A stretch of 64,000 bases of DNA from the NCBI RefSeq assembly GCF_003990045.1, contig NZ_RZGZ01000002.1, forward strand, positions 930,001 through 994,000, read 5' to 3'. The stretch is from Labedella endophytica (GTDB lineage: Bacteria; Actinomycetota; Actinomycetes; Actinomycetales; Microbacteriaceae). The notes under the pieces are model-generated. The model did no database searches. It was given only the letters and a program-made list of their open reading frames with translations, and was not told the DNA's origin. Made by a program: the position numbers and the translations under genes. How positions within the stretch are numbered: the stretch's first letter is position 1; the number at the start of each line of letters is the position of its first letter. Below, one piece after another: positions 17,236 to 24,340 of this stretch.

Positions 17236-18797
17236 GATTTCTTCCGTTTCGTTGTGGGGTTGGGTTGGGGGTCATCGAGGACGAGGGGATCGCCCGTGGG
17301 TGGGGGTGAGGTGGGCCAGAATCGAGTTCCCCGGAGCTCGACGCTCTTCGCGTTGACGAGTTGCGAGATGGCTCGGTAGGCGCTTCGCTCGCTCATGCCT
17401 GCCTCCGCTGCCGCCGCCTTCCACTCGGTGCGGTTCGCGCCGATCGAGCCGAACTGGTCGACGAGCACGTCGTAGGCGGTATTCGCGGTGACGGCGAGCT
17501 CGGCGAGGGGCGTCGAGGAGGGGACGCGTCCTTCGACGACGGCGGAGCCGAACATCGGGACGAGCTTGAGGTGGGCGAGTGTTCCGGTCTCGGCGTCGCG
17601 TTGCTTCTTCGCCTCGAGCGTGAGCTCACCCGACGAGTCCTCGGTGAGGAGGAGGCTTGTGTCGAGAGCGGCCGGCATCGACTTCGAGCCTCTCCACTCG
17701 CCTTGCTCGTTCGGGTGATGGAGGACGAGGACGGTGAGGCCGGGAGCCGCCGCGCGCATCCGATCGAAGACGCTGAGCGCCCGACCATTGTCCGTCGCGT
17801 CGTTCTCCTGAATCGAGCCAAGCGAGCGATGCCACGTATCGAAGACGACGAGCGAGGGGCGAGTCTCGCCGACGTAGGCGATGAGCTCCTCCATGAGAGA
17901 GGAGTCGTCGAACGTGGCGGGTTGCGGGTAGAAGCGCATCGACCCCGAGGGGATCGGCTTCTTCCACGCCTCGACGAGGGCCTTCGTGCGCGTCGAGATC
18001 GAGCGACCACCTTCCGCCGCGATCCACAGCACGGAGCCTTGCTCGACCTTGCGACCCATGAAGGGCCGACCGATCGCAACGTGATAGGCGAGCGAGAGCG
18101 CGACGAAGGTCTTTCCGACGCCGGTTCGACCGAGGAGAGCAGCGAGGCCGTCCTTCGGGATCACCTCGTGGACGATCCACTCGGGGTCGGGAAGCTCGTC
18201 GAGGCGGTCGGTGTCGAGGACGAGGTCAGCGAAGCTTCGGCGAACGGGGGCGTCCCGCTCACGACGGAACGCCTTCGCGCGGTCGATCATGTCGAGGCGC
18301 TCGACCTCCCGGACCGCATCGGGACCGAGGGTCGCTAGACGCGGGTCCGGGAGGTCGAAGCTAGGGGCCGGTATTCCGGGATGCTCCGCCGCGAACTCGT
18401 CGCGCACGGTGGCGACGGCATCGGCCGCGATGGCTTCCAGCTTCTTCCGCGACACCGCGTGGAAGGGACGAGAGGGATTAGTGAGGATGACATGCTTCTG
18501 TACCTCGGCGAGCTCGGACACAAGGTGCGGTCGGTCGTAGGTCTCGCGGACGAGCTCCACGGCGCTGCTCCTCAGGAACGCCCTGACCGACTTCCGATTA
18601 CCGATGCGATCGGCGTAGTCGTCGCCGAGCCATCCACGGAGCATCGCATCCGCGTCGTCGGTCGGCACCCCGGCCCGCGAAAGGTTCTCGTCGAGCTCAG
18701 CCGCCCACTCACGAGGAGGACGCGGTGAGGTGCGGACGAGGTGAAGCGCCCTCTCCTCGGCGTCGAGAAGGTCCTCGCCGGTGAGCTCGCCGGTCAC
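17232..18797 (-). CDS. RecA/RepA-like AAA ATPase (replication-type) with C-terminal winged helix
   Basis: The 521-residue protein has Walker A GRTGVGKT (223-230), Walker B VVFDTW (Asp320) and a LVLHHPNEQGEWRGSKSMP segment, the layout of AAA_25 or RepA/DnaB-type hexameric helicase ATPases. The last 100 residues include a winged-helix-like EWKAAAAEAGMSERSAYRAI. The N-terminal 190 residues are helical and less typical. The GTG at 18797 overlaps the preceding stop (GTGA), which fixes the start. It probably unwinds or loads onto the element's origin; without a primase domain it would need host or helper functions. It anchors the central leftward operon. Confidence 0.75.
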   Translation of the reverse strand: MTGELTGEDLLDAEERALHLVRTSPRPPREWAAELDENLSRAGVPTDDADAMLRGWLGDDYADRIGNRKSVRAFLRSSAVELVRETYDRPHLVSELAEVQKHVILTNPSRPFHAVSRKKLEAIAADAVATVRDEFAAEHPGIPAPSFDLPDPRLATLGPDAVREVERLDMIDRAKAFRRERDAPVRRSFADLVLDTDRLDELPDPEWIVHEVIPKDGLAALLGRTGVGKTFVALSLAYHVAIGRPFMGRKVEQGSVLWIAAEGGRSISTRTKALVEAWKKPIPSGSMRFYPQPATFDDSSLMEELIAYVGETRPSLVVFDTWHRSLGSIQENDATDNGRALSVFDRMRAAAPGLTVLVLHHPNEQGEWRGSKSMPAALDTSLLLTEDSSGELTLEAKKQRDAETGTLAHLKLVPMFGSAVVEGRVPSSTPLAELAVTANTAYDVLVDQFGSIGANRTEWKAAAAEAGMSERSAYRAISQLVNAKSVELRGTRFWPTSPPPTGDPLVLDDPQPNPTTKRKKS

Positions 18798-19186
18798 TTC
18801 TTCGGTCGCTTCGCGGCCTCGGCGAGGTTGACCGCCGCCGTGTGCTGACGGAGGAGAAGGATCGCCTCGCGACGGCGAGCTTCGGCGGTGAACTCGCGAT
18901 CCGGCCACCGCCGGTCAACTTCGGCAAGCCACGGCTCCAATGCACGGGCGGACGGCTGAGGGGTGTCGGCGGAGCGCTTCGTCGAGTGCTCGGGGAGCCC
19001 GGCGGCGGCGCGCTCCCTCCGGCGCTTCGCGGCGGCGGCGAGACCGGCCTTCCGTGCACGCTCGACACGCTCCTCGGGAGAGAGGCGGGCGGCGGAGGCG
19101 AGACCGCGGAGCGAGGCTTGGTGAGACCGGACGGCCTTGAGGCGAGCGGCCTCGGCTTCCGACTCGGCGCGCTTCTTCTTGCCCAT
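18794..19186 (-). CDS. Hypothetical basic element protein (130 aa)
   Basis: Starts at ATG 19186 (GKKKRAESEAEAARLKAVR), whose A is the last base of the TGA of the preceding small gene. The first 75 residues are Lys, Arg and Ala-rich with an EERVERARKAGLAAAAKRR segment that could bind nucleic acid; the remainder (WLAEVDRRWPDREFTAEARR) is helical. GTGA coupling links it to the ATPase gene. It may be a DNA-binding accessory of the replication protein, but no family is recognised. Confidence 0.6.
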   Translation of the reverse strand: MGKKKRAESEAEAARLKAVRSHQASLRGLASAARLSPEERVERARKAGLAAAAKRRRERAAAGLPEHSTKRSADTPQPSARALEPWLAEVDRRWPDREFTAEARRREAILLLRQHTAAVNLAEAAKRPKK

Positions 19187-19329
19187 CAGCGACCACCACC
19201 CGAGAGCACGACGGCGAGCCGGTCGCGGGCGGAGGCTCCCAGGGGAGGAGCGTTGTCGACGACGGCGGCGATGACCGCTTGGTCGGAGAGGGAGAGAGCC
19301 GAGTTAGGGCTCAGGGTCGTTGCAGACAT
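19186..19329 (-). CDS. Very small element protein (47 aa)
   Basis: ATG at 19329, with GGAGG 9 nt upstream. The 47 residues begin SATTLSPNSALSLSDQAVIA and end with ARDRLAVVLSGGGR. I recall the R-D-R-L-A-x-x-L ending in short proteins of actinobacterial integrative elements and phages, where they sit beside replication genes. The stop and the next start share one base (TGATG), which supports translation of this small frame. Confidence 0.55.
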   Translation of the reverse strand: MSATTLSPNSALSLSDQAVIAAVVDNAPPLGASARDRLAVVLSGGGR

Positions 19330-19507
19330 ATCGGATGTCCTCCGGGATGAGAGTCGGCCCGATCAACCGCCTAGGCGGGATCGGAATAGCCATCGCATCC
19401 ATCTCGGAACATTCGACACGAGGCACATCCCGGAGCTCGACCGTCACGGTCTGCGAGATAAGCAATGCCTCGTTAGGAACCATACACACGGGTCCCGTTA
19501 GAAGCAA
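19304..19507 (-). CDS. Possible small element protein (67 aa)
   Basis: An ATG at 19507 (or the internal ATG at 19483) opens a frame ending VPRVECSEMDAMAIPIPPRR, then LIGPTLIPEDIRYVCNDPEP. The Pro-rich middle and PTL-x-PEDI-x-YVC ending look protein-like, and the frame contains the ribosome site of the following 47-aa gene, which it overlaps by 26 bp. Codon use is less GC-rich than downstream genes. No family recognised, and no clear ribosome site for this gene itself. Confidence 0.4.
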   Translation of the reverse strand: MLLTGPVCMVPNEALLISQTVTVELRDVPRVECSEMDAMAIPIPPRRLIGPTLIPEDIRYVCNDPEP

Positions 19508-19875
19508 GCACTCTAAACAGATATTCCCTCTCTCCGGCTCGATGGTCCCGATGGAGGGTATGGGCCAGACTCGCTAGGCATTTCTCCCGGAGCCCCCGGA
19601 GGTACTCAGTGCGATCCGAGGATTCTCCGAGGTTGTGACGCCTGCCACGCTGGGTCCCCTATAGGGGGGGACCCGTGGCGGCACAAATGGCAGAGCTTGG
19701 CAGAGATGGCACAACCCCTAGATTGCAGGGATCGGAGGCTGTCACACCGCTGTCACACGGTGGCACGCCACAAAGTTGTGCCACGGGTGGATGGCAGAGA
19801 TTACCCGCTGAACTACGCCCCGATCCCAACAGCGCCCGCCGTTGCTCCGAGGGCATGCTCCGGTACGCTCCGAGG
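19508..19875. promoter_or_regulatory. Gene-free control region with iteron-like repeats
   Basis: This 368-bp stretch separates the leftward element operon from a small rightward gene. At 19652-19674 is an inverted repeat (GGGTCCCC and GGGGACCC around TATAGGG). Between 19680 and 19806 short repeats cluster: TGGCAGAG three times, TGTCACAC twice, and GGCACAA/TTGTGCC in opposite orientations, including GCCACAAAGTTGTGCC. Such clusters are found at plasmid-type origins and at operators for divergent promoters. Either use would suit the neighbouring replication-type ATPase. No gene was found. Confidence 0.55.
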
Positions 19876-20085
19876 ATGAGCAAATGGACAGTGGTCTACG
19901 GGACCATGCCCCTCGCGATGACCGACGAAGACGCCGCTCGGCTCTACGATCTGTACGCGAGCGGACAGGCGACGGCCCCGACCGTCTTCGATTACCGGAT
20001 GGACGTGCGGGGCTTCGAACCCACCGAGGACTCCATCGTCATCGGTCCCGGTATCCCGATCCACTTCACCCGGAAGGTCGGCTAG
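19876..20085 (+). CDS. Small hypothetical element protein (69 aa)
   Basis: The frame is open upstream, but protein-like sequence begins at ATG 19876 (SKWTVVYGTMPLAMTDEDAA). The rest includes RLYDLYASGQATAPTVFDYR and an IHFTRKVG ending, suggesting a small mixed alpha-beta domain. The ribosome site is weak (CGAGG directly before the ATG), so it may be poorly translated or leaderless. It converges on the recombinase gene with 76 bp between stops, which contain the inverted repeat GTCCGGCAG/CTGCCGGAC (20112-20161). A regulator role is possible given its place beside the control region, but nothing in the sequence proves it. Confidence 0.5.
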   Translation: MSKWTVVYGTMPLAMTDEDAARLYDLYASGQATAPTVFDYRMDVRGFEPTEDSIVIGPGIPIHFTRKVG

Positions 20086-20161
20086 GCCCGACCGCCGATA
20101 GGGTGGACGCAGTCCGGCAGGGGTCGGCCTCGGCTTCCACCCTTGGCCTCCTCTGCCGGAC

Positions 20162-21631
20162 CTACTTCCAGCGAATCTCCGTGGTCGCCGCCATCCGCTC
20201 CATGCTCTGAGAGCGGCCTCCCTGCCCCACCGTGTGCACGACGACGGTCATGACGACATCGAGCACGGCCCGCTTGCGATCGAGCGGGAGCGAGGCCCAC
20301 ACCGCCGAGATGTCGGCTTGCCCGACGATGTCGCCGAGCACGTCGACACGACCCGCCTCGGTCATCCGGGCATCGATACCGCCGAGCTCTTCGCGGAGCC
20401 GCCGGATCGCCGTCCGCGCGCTCTCCGCCGTGAGGGTGCCGTCCTCGACGAGGCTGACGACGTTGTCTAGACGCGCCTGGACCGCGAGCCTCTCGGACCG
20501 GAGCTCATCGGCGTCCGGGCGCTCCTCGTCGAGGAGGAGGTCGGCGGCGTCCGGGCGGGAGAGCCGCTCGACGATGACGCTCTCGACGTAGCGGTCGAGC
20601 GGGACGCCGCGCCGCATGAAGTGGGCCATCGACCGGCACCGGTAGGAGTGGATGCCCGCCTCGCCGCCGCCCGCTCGGACCGGCTCGAAGCACGTCCCGC
20701 ACACCGCGAGGCCGGAGAGGAGCCACTTCCTCGCCGTTCTCCCGCCGTTGGTGCGCCGTCCCGGGTGCCCGAGGCGCTCCTTCGCCGCGAGCCACGTCTC
20801 CTCGCCGACGATCGGCTCCCAGTCGCCGGGGACGCACGACTCGCGGGTGATCGACTCGACGTTGTACCCCTCACCCCACCCACCCTCGGGCGGCACGGGG
20901 AGGAGCCCGGCGTAGTACGGCGAGAGCAGAATCCGCCGGAGCGTCACGGCCCGGAACGGAGCTCCCTCAGGGTGCGACTTCGACGGCACGGTCCGCCGTC
21001 CGCGGTCGTTGAGCTCGCGCGCGATGCCGCCGAGGGGCACTCCGGCGAGGAAGGCCTCGAAGATGTCGCGCACGTCCTGAGCGCGATCGCCGTCGACCTC
21101 GTACGCCTGAGTCGTCCCGCGCTCGGCGCGCTCCTTCGCCGTCACCCATCGGTAGCCGAACGGCACGCGGCCCGAGGTGGGGACTCCATCGGTCCGCCGG
21201 GAAGCGTTCGCGAAGACTCGCCGTTCGGCCTTGACCTCGCTCTCGTTGCGGGCGACCGCCGTGAGGACGTTCGCGATGAGCCGACCGGCGGGCGATGCGA
21301 GGTCGACCTCCCCGTCCGTCGTGACGGTAGCGACCTTCGCCGTCGTGAGGCTCTCGATCGTCGAGAGGGAGCGTCCGAGGCGGTCGAGCTTCCGGACGAT
21401 GAGCACGTCGAAGCGGCCCGCCCGGGCGTCGGAGAGCATCCGGTCGAACGCCGTCCCCGCGCCGCGGGACTTGTACCCGCTGACGTTGTTGTCCTCGTAG
21501 GTGGCGACGACTTCGTAGCCACGAGCGGAGGCGAGGGCCGTGCACGCCTCGACCTGTCGCCGGATACCCTCGGGCTCAGCGATGGACTGCCGAGCGTAGA
21601 TCGCGGCGCGGGTGGGTGTCGTGGAAGCCAT
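20162..21631 (-). CDS. Large serine recombinase (integrase)
   Basis: The 489-residue protein starts AAIYARQSI, with the nucleophilic Ser16, and continues with the resolvase catalytic domain (IVRKLDRLGRSLSTIESL; conserved Arg-Leu-Asp-Arg-x-x-R). A recombinase domain follows (GRVPFGYRW, then GIARELNDRG), then a zinc-ribbon CGTCF with a paired YRC, and a coiled-coil-like region (VQARLDNVVSLVEDG). This is the layout of integrases that act on short att sites without host factors. It begins only 28 bp from the right junction, typical for the element's own integrase. It is codirectional with the truncated pilin gene and the tad operon. Confidence 0.95.
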   Translation of the reverse strand: MASTTPTRAAIYARQSIAEPEGIRRQVEACTALASARGYEVVATYEDNNVSGYKSRGAGTAFDRMLSDARAGRFDVLIVRKLDRLGRSLSTIESLTTAKVATVTTDGEVDLASPAGRLIANVLTAVARNESEVKAERRVFANASRRTDGVPTSGRVPFGYRWVTAKERAERGTTQAYEVDGDRAQDVRDIFEAFLAGVPLGGIARELNDRGRRTVPSKSHPEGAPFRAVTLRRILLSPYYAGLLPVPPEGGWGEGYNVESITRESCVPGDWEPIVGEETWLAAKERLGHPGRRTNGGRTARKWLLSGLAVCGTCFEPVRAGGGEAGIHSYRCRSMAHFMRRGVPLDRYVESVIVERLSRPDAADLLLDEERPDADELRSERLAVQARLDNVVSLVEDGTLTAESARTAIRRLREELGGIDARMTEAGRVDVLGDIVGQADISAVWASLPLDRKRAVLDVVMTVVVHTVGQGGRSQSMERMAATTEIRWK

Positions 21632-21634
21632 GAC

Positions 21635-21805
21635 TCAATACTGCCCTAACGAATCATTAGCGGCCATGGTCGTGATCGCGTACTCGGCCGTCGCGGCGCC
21701 GTCTTCGTCCGCGAGACGGCGCAGCCCGCGCCGCAGGAGCCCCGTGTCGCGAGGCGGAGGGGCGGTGCGAGCCACGGGGGCGGTGGGAGAGGTCTGGAGT
21801 GTCAT
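21635..21805 (-). pseudogene. DUF4244 pilin, N-terminal half
   Basis: ATG at 21805 has a GGAAGGA site. The native 49 codons end in DEDGAATAEYAITTMAA, the Glu-containing pilin cleavage and export region of DUF4244 proteins, then the frame crosses the att core into element DNA (NDSLGQY) and stops at 21635. The hydrophobic helix needed for pilus assembly is missing; it is at 13289-13390. The truncated product should not polymerise. It overlaps no other gene and ends 3 bp before the recombinase start. Confidence 0.88.
21660..21661. other. Right attachment junction of the element (att core GC)
   Basis: The element side reads CGAATCATTA, then the core GC, then the chromosome GGCCATGGT. Combined with the left junction, attB reconstructs (minus strand) as ATGGCC-GC-CGTGGCC, which is in frame within the pilin gene, and attP as CAGTTGCG-GC-TAATGATTCG. 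Confidence 0.65.
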
Positions 21806-21896
21806 GTGCGGTCCTTCCGTCGGGATCGGGTGGACGGCCAGTCAAGCGCCGCTCGCCCCGCCGTCACCGAGCCGTTGACGCATCGGGGGACAACCC

Positions 21897-22859
21897 TCAC
21901 CACGACAGACCGGTGGACGACAGGAGGCTCAGCACCATCGGCACGACACCGAGGACGAGGAACGACGGCAGCACGCAGACCCCGAGCGGGATGAGGAGGA
22001 GGGAGCCGAGTCGTGCGGCGCGAGCCGCTCCGTCCGTGGCTGCTCGGAGCCGCTCCGACTCCGCCTCGCTGCGCAGCAACTCACCGGCCGGCACACCGGC
22101 GCGGCGGGAGAGGGCGAGGGTCCGCCCGATCGCCTCCGTTCCCCGCTCCGCGACCGACGAGAGGCCGACCCGCTCGAGGGTGCGTTCGACGAGGGCGACC
22201 GCGTGCGGCGCCGACGCCCCTCCCGCCATCGCGATCGCCACGAGCTCTGCGGCGAGACCGGGCGACGTGTCCGCACGCCGGGCGCGAGCCGTGAGGCGTC
22301 GGACCCAGAGCACGGCGAGCGCGGCGAGACCCGACCCGACCGCGAGGCAGGTGAGGCCGGCCGCCGTGCCGAACAACACGCCGAGCACGTCGAAGCCGAG
22401 AACCACGCCGAGCCCGACGGCCACCACGGGCAGGGCGAGCACGATGCGCGAGCTCACGACGGGCCCGGCGAGCGCCACCTCCACCTCACGACGCGACCGC
22501 TCGATGCCGCGCAGGACGTCGGCGAACGAGCGCAGGGCCGGCGCGACGGGCGCCCCCGCCTCCGTCGAGACGGCCCAGGCGGCCGCGACGGCGCGCCACG
22601 CATCGTCGTCCGGATCCTGCCCGAGCGTCTCGAGGATCGCCGCGACGACGTCGTCGCCACGACGCGCGGCGTCGTCGAGCCGCCGGAGCCGATCCGGTTC
22701 CGCGCCGCTCGAGCCGTCGGGCGCCGCCTCCCGATCACCACCGTCCGTCAGGTATCCCCAGACCGTGCTCGGCGACACCCCGGCCGCGAGGAGGACGGCG
22801 AGCCGTTCGCACACGGAGGCGGCCCCGTCGACTGCTGCCGCCGGGGCCCGGCGCGTCAC
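21897..22859 (-). CDS. Type II secretion F-domain protein of the Tad pilus (TadB/TadC-like, single chain)
   Basis: The 320-residue membrane protein starts at GTG 22859, which overlaps the tadA stop (GTGA). Residues 10-110 (LAAGVSPSTVWGYL, then AWAVSTEAGAPVAPALRSFA) match the first part of an F-domain and are followed by two or three hydrophobic helices; residues from about 195 (ELVAIAMAGGASAPHAVALV) repeat the pattern of a second, followed by two C-terminal helices. In mycobacteria and streptomycetes TadB and TadC are separate; here they seem merged and shortened into one polypeptide. It would form the platform that couples the TadA ATPase to pilin assembly. Confidence 0.8.
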   Translation of the reverse strand: MTRRAPAAAVDGAASVCERLAVLLAAGVSPSTVWGYLTDGGDREAAPDGSSGAEPDRLRRLDDAARRGDDVVAAILETLGQDPDDDAWRAVAAAWAVSTEAGAPVAPALRSFADVLRGIERSRREVEVALAGPVVSSRIVLALPVVAVGLGVVLGFDVLGVLFGTAAGLTCLAVGSGLAALAVLWVRRLTARARRADTSPGLAAELVAIAMAGGASAPHAVALVERTLERVGLSSVAERGTEAIGRTLALSRRAGVPAGELLRSEAESERLRAATDGAARAARLGSLLLIPLGVCVLPSFLVLGVVPMVLSLLSSTGLSW

Positions 22860-23896
22860 CACGATTCCCGCTCGATCGCGAGTCGGCCGTCCCGCGTGAG
22901 TGCCAGCCGCCCGACGGCGTCGACACGGCGCGATCCGGCCACCCGTTCGACGTGCACGACGAGACCGATCGCGCTCACCGCCTGGCGCGCCAGCGCCGCC
23001 GTGCTCATCCCGGCGAGTGCTCCGAGGGCCTCGAGCCGGGCCGGCACGTCGTCGACGGAGTTCGCGTGCAGGGTCCCGGCCCCGCCGTCGTGACCGGTGT
23101 TGAGCGCCGCGAGCATCTCCTGGACCTCCGCACCGCGGCACTCCCCGAGCACGAGCCGGTCGGGCCGCATGCGCAACGATTCACGCAGCAGGCGATCGAG
23201 ACCGAGGTCGCCGGCCCCCTCCACGTTGGCCTGCCGGGTCTGCAGCCCCACGACGTGCGGGTGGTCGATCTGCAATTCGGCGACGTCCTCGATCGTCACG
23301 ATCCGCTCGTCGGGGGACGCGGTCCCGAGCAGCGCCGCGAGCAGCGTGGTCTTGCCGCTTCCGCCAGCCCCGGTGATGAGCAGGTTCGTGCGGGAACCCA
23401 CCGCCCGCACCAGCCGATCGAGCTTCGAGGGATCGCGGTCGAACATGCCCGACGACGCGAGCGTGTCGAGATCGAGGCGACGGTCCTGGGGAAGCCGGAT
23501 CGAGACGAGCGTGCCGGTGGGCGACACCGGTGCGAGCACCACGTGGACGCGCACGCCTCCCGCGAGCCTCACATCGACGCACGGCGTCGCCTCGTCCACG
23601 TGCCGGCCGCCGAGGGCCACGAGCCGGATCGCGAGGTCGCGGGTCTGTTCCGCGGAGAGCGTCCCGACGCTCGCCCGGTCGAGGCCTCCCCCGCGGTCGA
23701 CCCAGACCTCCCCGCCGTTGACGAACACGTCCGTCACCTCGGGCGAAGCGACGAGGCCCCCGAGCGGACCGAACTCGGCGGCGAGGGCGAGTCTCTCCGC
23801 CGTCGGGCGAGCCGCCGGACGCAGGCTGTCGCCACCTCCCGGCGGCTCGTCCCGACGCGGGGCGAACGACGGCACGGCGACGAATCTCTCGGTCAT
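22856..23896 (-). CDS. tadA: Tad pilus secretion ATPase (CpaF/TadA type)
   Basis: The 346-residue ATPase drives pilus assembly from the cytoplasmic face. LLITGAGGSGKTTLLAA is the Walker A motif (about residues 178-194), TIEDVAEL the Asp box, RMRPDRLVLGECRGAE the Walker B region, and HDGGAGTLHANS the His box, all in order. The ATG at 23896 (TERFVAV) was chosen; GTG codons at 23905 and 23914 are alternatives. It is the first gene of the tad operon. The CpaE-like gene usually upstream in actinobacteria is absent; instead 445 bp lie between it and acs on the opposite strand. Confidence 0.9.
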   Translation of the reverse strand: MTERFVAVPSFAPRRDEPPGGGDSLRPAARPTAERLALAAEFGPLGGLVASPEVTDVFVNGGEVWVDRGGGLDRASVGTLSAEQTRDLAIRLVALGGRHVDEATPCVDVRLAGGVRVHVVLAPVSPTGTLVSIRLPQDRRLDLDTLASSGMFDRDPSKLDRLVRAVGSRTNLLITGAGGSGKTTLLAALLGTASPDERIVTIEDVAELQIDHPHVVGLQTRQANVEGAGDLGLDRLLRESLRMRPDRLVLGECRGAEVQEMLAALNTGHDGGAGTLHANSVDDVPARLEALGALAGMSTAALARQAVSAIGLVVHVERVAGSRRVDAVGRLALTRDGRLAIERESW

Positions 23897-23914
23897 CCGG
23901 CGCACGCTACGCAC

Positions 23915-24340
23915 CGCCGGCCGGGCGCGTCACGGGAGGTGCCCGACCTCGGGACAACCACGCCGACGCCGCCCTGTGGACGCGGGTATCGTGCACCCGA
24001 CGCGATGCCCTCGAATCACGTCCGGGCAAAAAAAGGGGCCGCATCCATTGGGGGGAATGGATGCCGCCACACGCAGCGCTGGATCGGGGGAATCACGCGC
24101 GCTACACGCCAGAATTTGCATTCGGCCGAATCCAAGAGTACGCCCCGTCTCCGCTTTTCGCCATCGATCCGCAGCACCTGCGGGCAATTGATATCGGAGT
24201 GTCCACATCCGCTTTCGCTCCCCCTTCTTTCGGCGGGTGTCCGGGCCCCGGGGCGGGCGCTAGGGTCGAAGAATCTTCCGCGTCGCACGGGCGAACCGCC
24301 CGCGGCGCACGAGTCGAGCACGCGAAGGAGCGAGCGATCC
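23915..24340. other. Divergent intergenic region upstream of tadA and acs
   Basis: This 426-bp stretch has no convincing gene. It is less GC-rich than its surroundings between about 24070 and 24220 and should hold the promoters of tadA (minus) and acs (plus). A hairpin with an A/T run lies at 24030-24067 (separate entry). The AAGGAG site of acs is at its right edge. I could not assign -10 or -35 elements with confidence. Confidence 0.5.
24030..24067 (-). terminator. Terminator-like hairpin upstream of tadA
   Basis: GCATCCATT (24041-24049) pairs with AATGGATGC (24056-24064) around a G-rich loop. Read on the minus strand the stem is followed by GGCCCC and seven T. It would stop transcription running toward tadA, so it may be an attenuator in the tad leader or the end of a short RNA. 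No minus-strand gene lies upstream of it. Confidence 0.45.

Larger units (their letters stand above)
13389..21661. mobile_element. 8.3-kb integrative element inserted in the DUF4244 pilin gene
   Basis: The ends were defined by the split pilin gene: its C-terminal half lies left of 13390 and its N-terminal half right of 21660. Inside are a large serine recombinase at the right end, a leftward run of eight tightly packed genes including a RepA/DnaB-like ATPase and a small-terminase-like protein, a repeat-rich control region (19651-19806) and a low-GC three-gene operon at the left end. There are no portal, capsid, tail, lysis or conjugation genes. The element is therefore either a phage satellite or an integrative plasmid-like unit. 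Confidence 0.85.

Noticed and set aside
19675-20085. Longer version of the 69-aa gene starting at 19675
   Set aside because: It would translate the repeat region; protein-like sequence starts at 19876.
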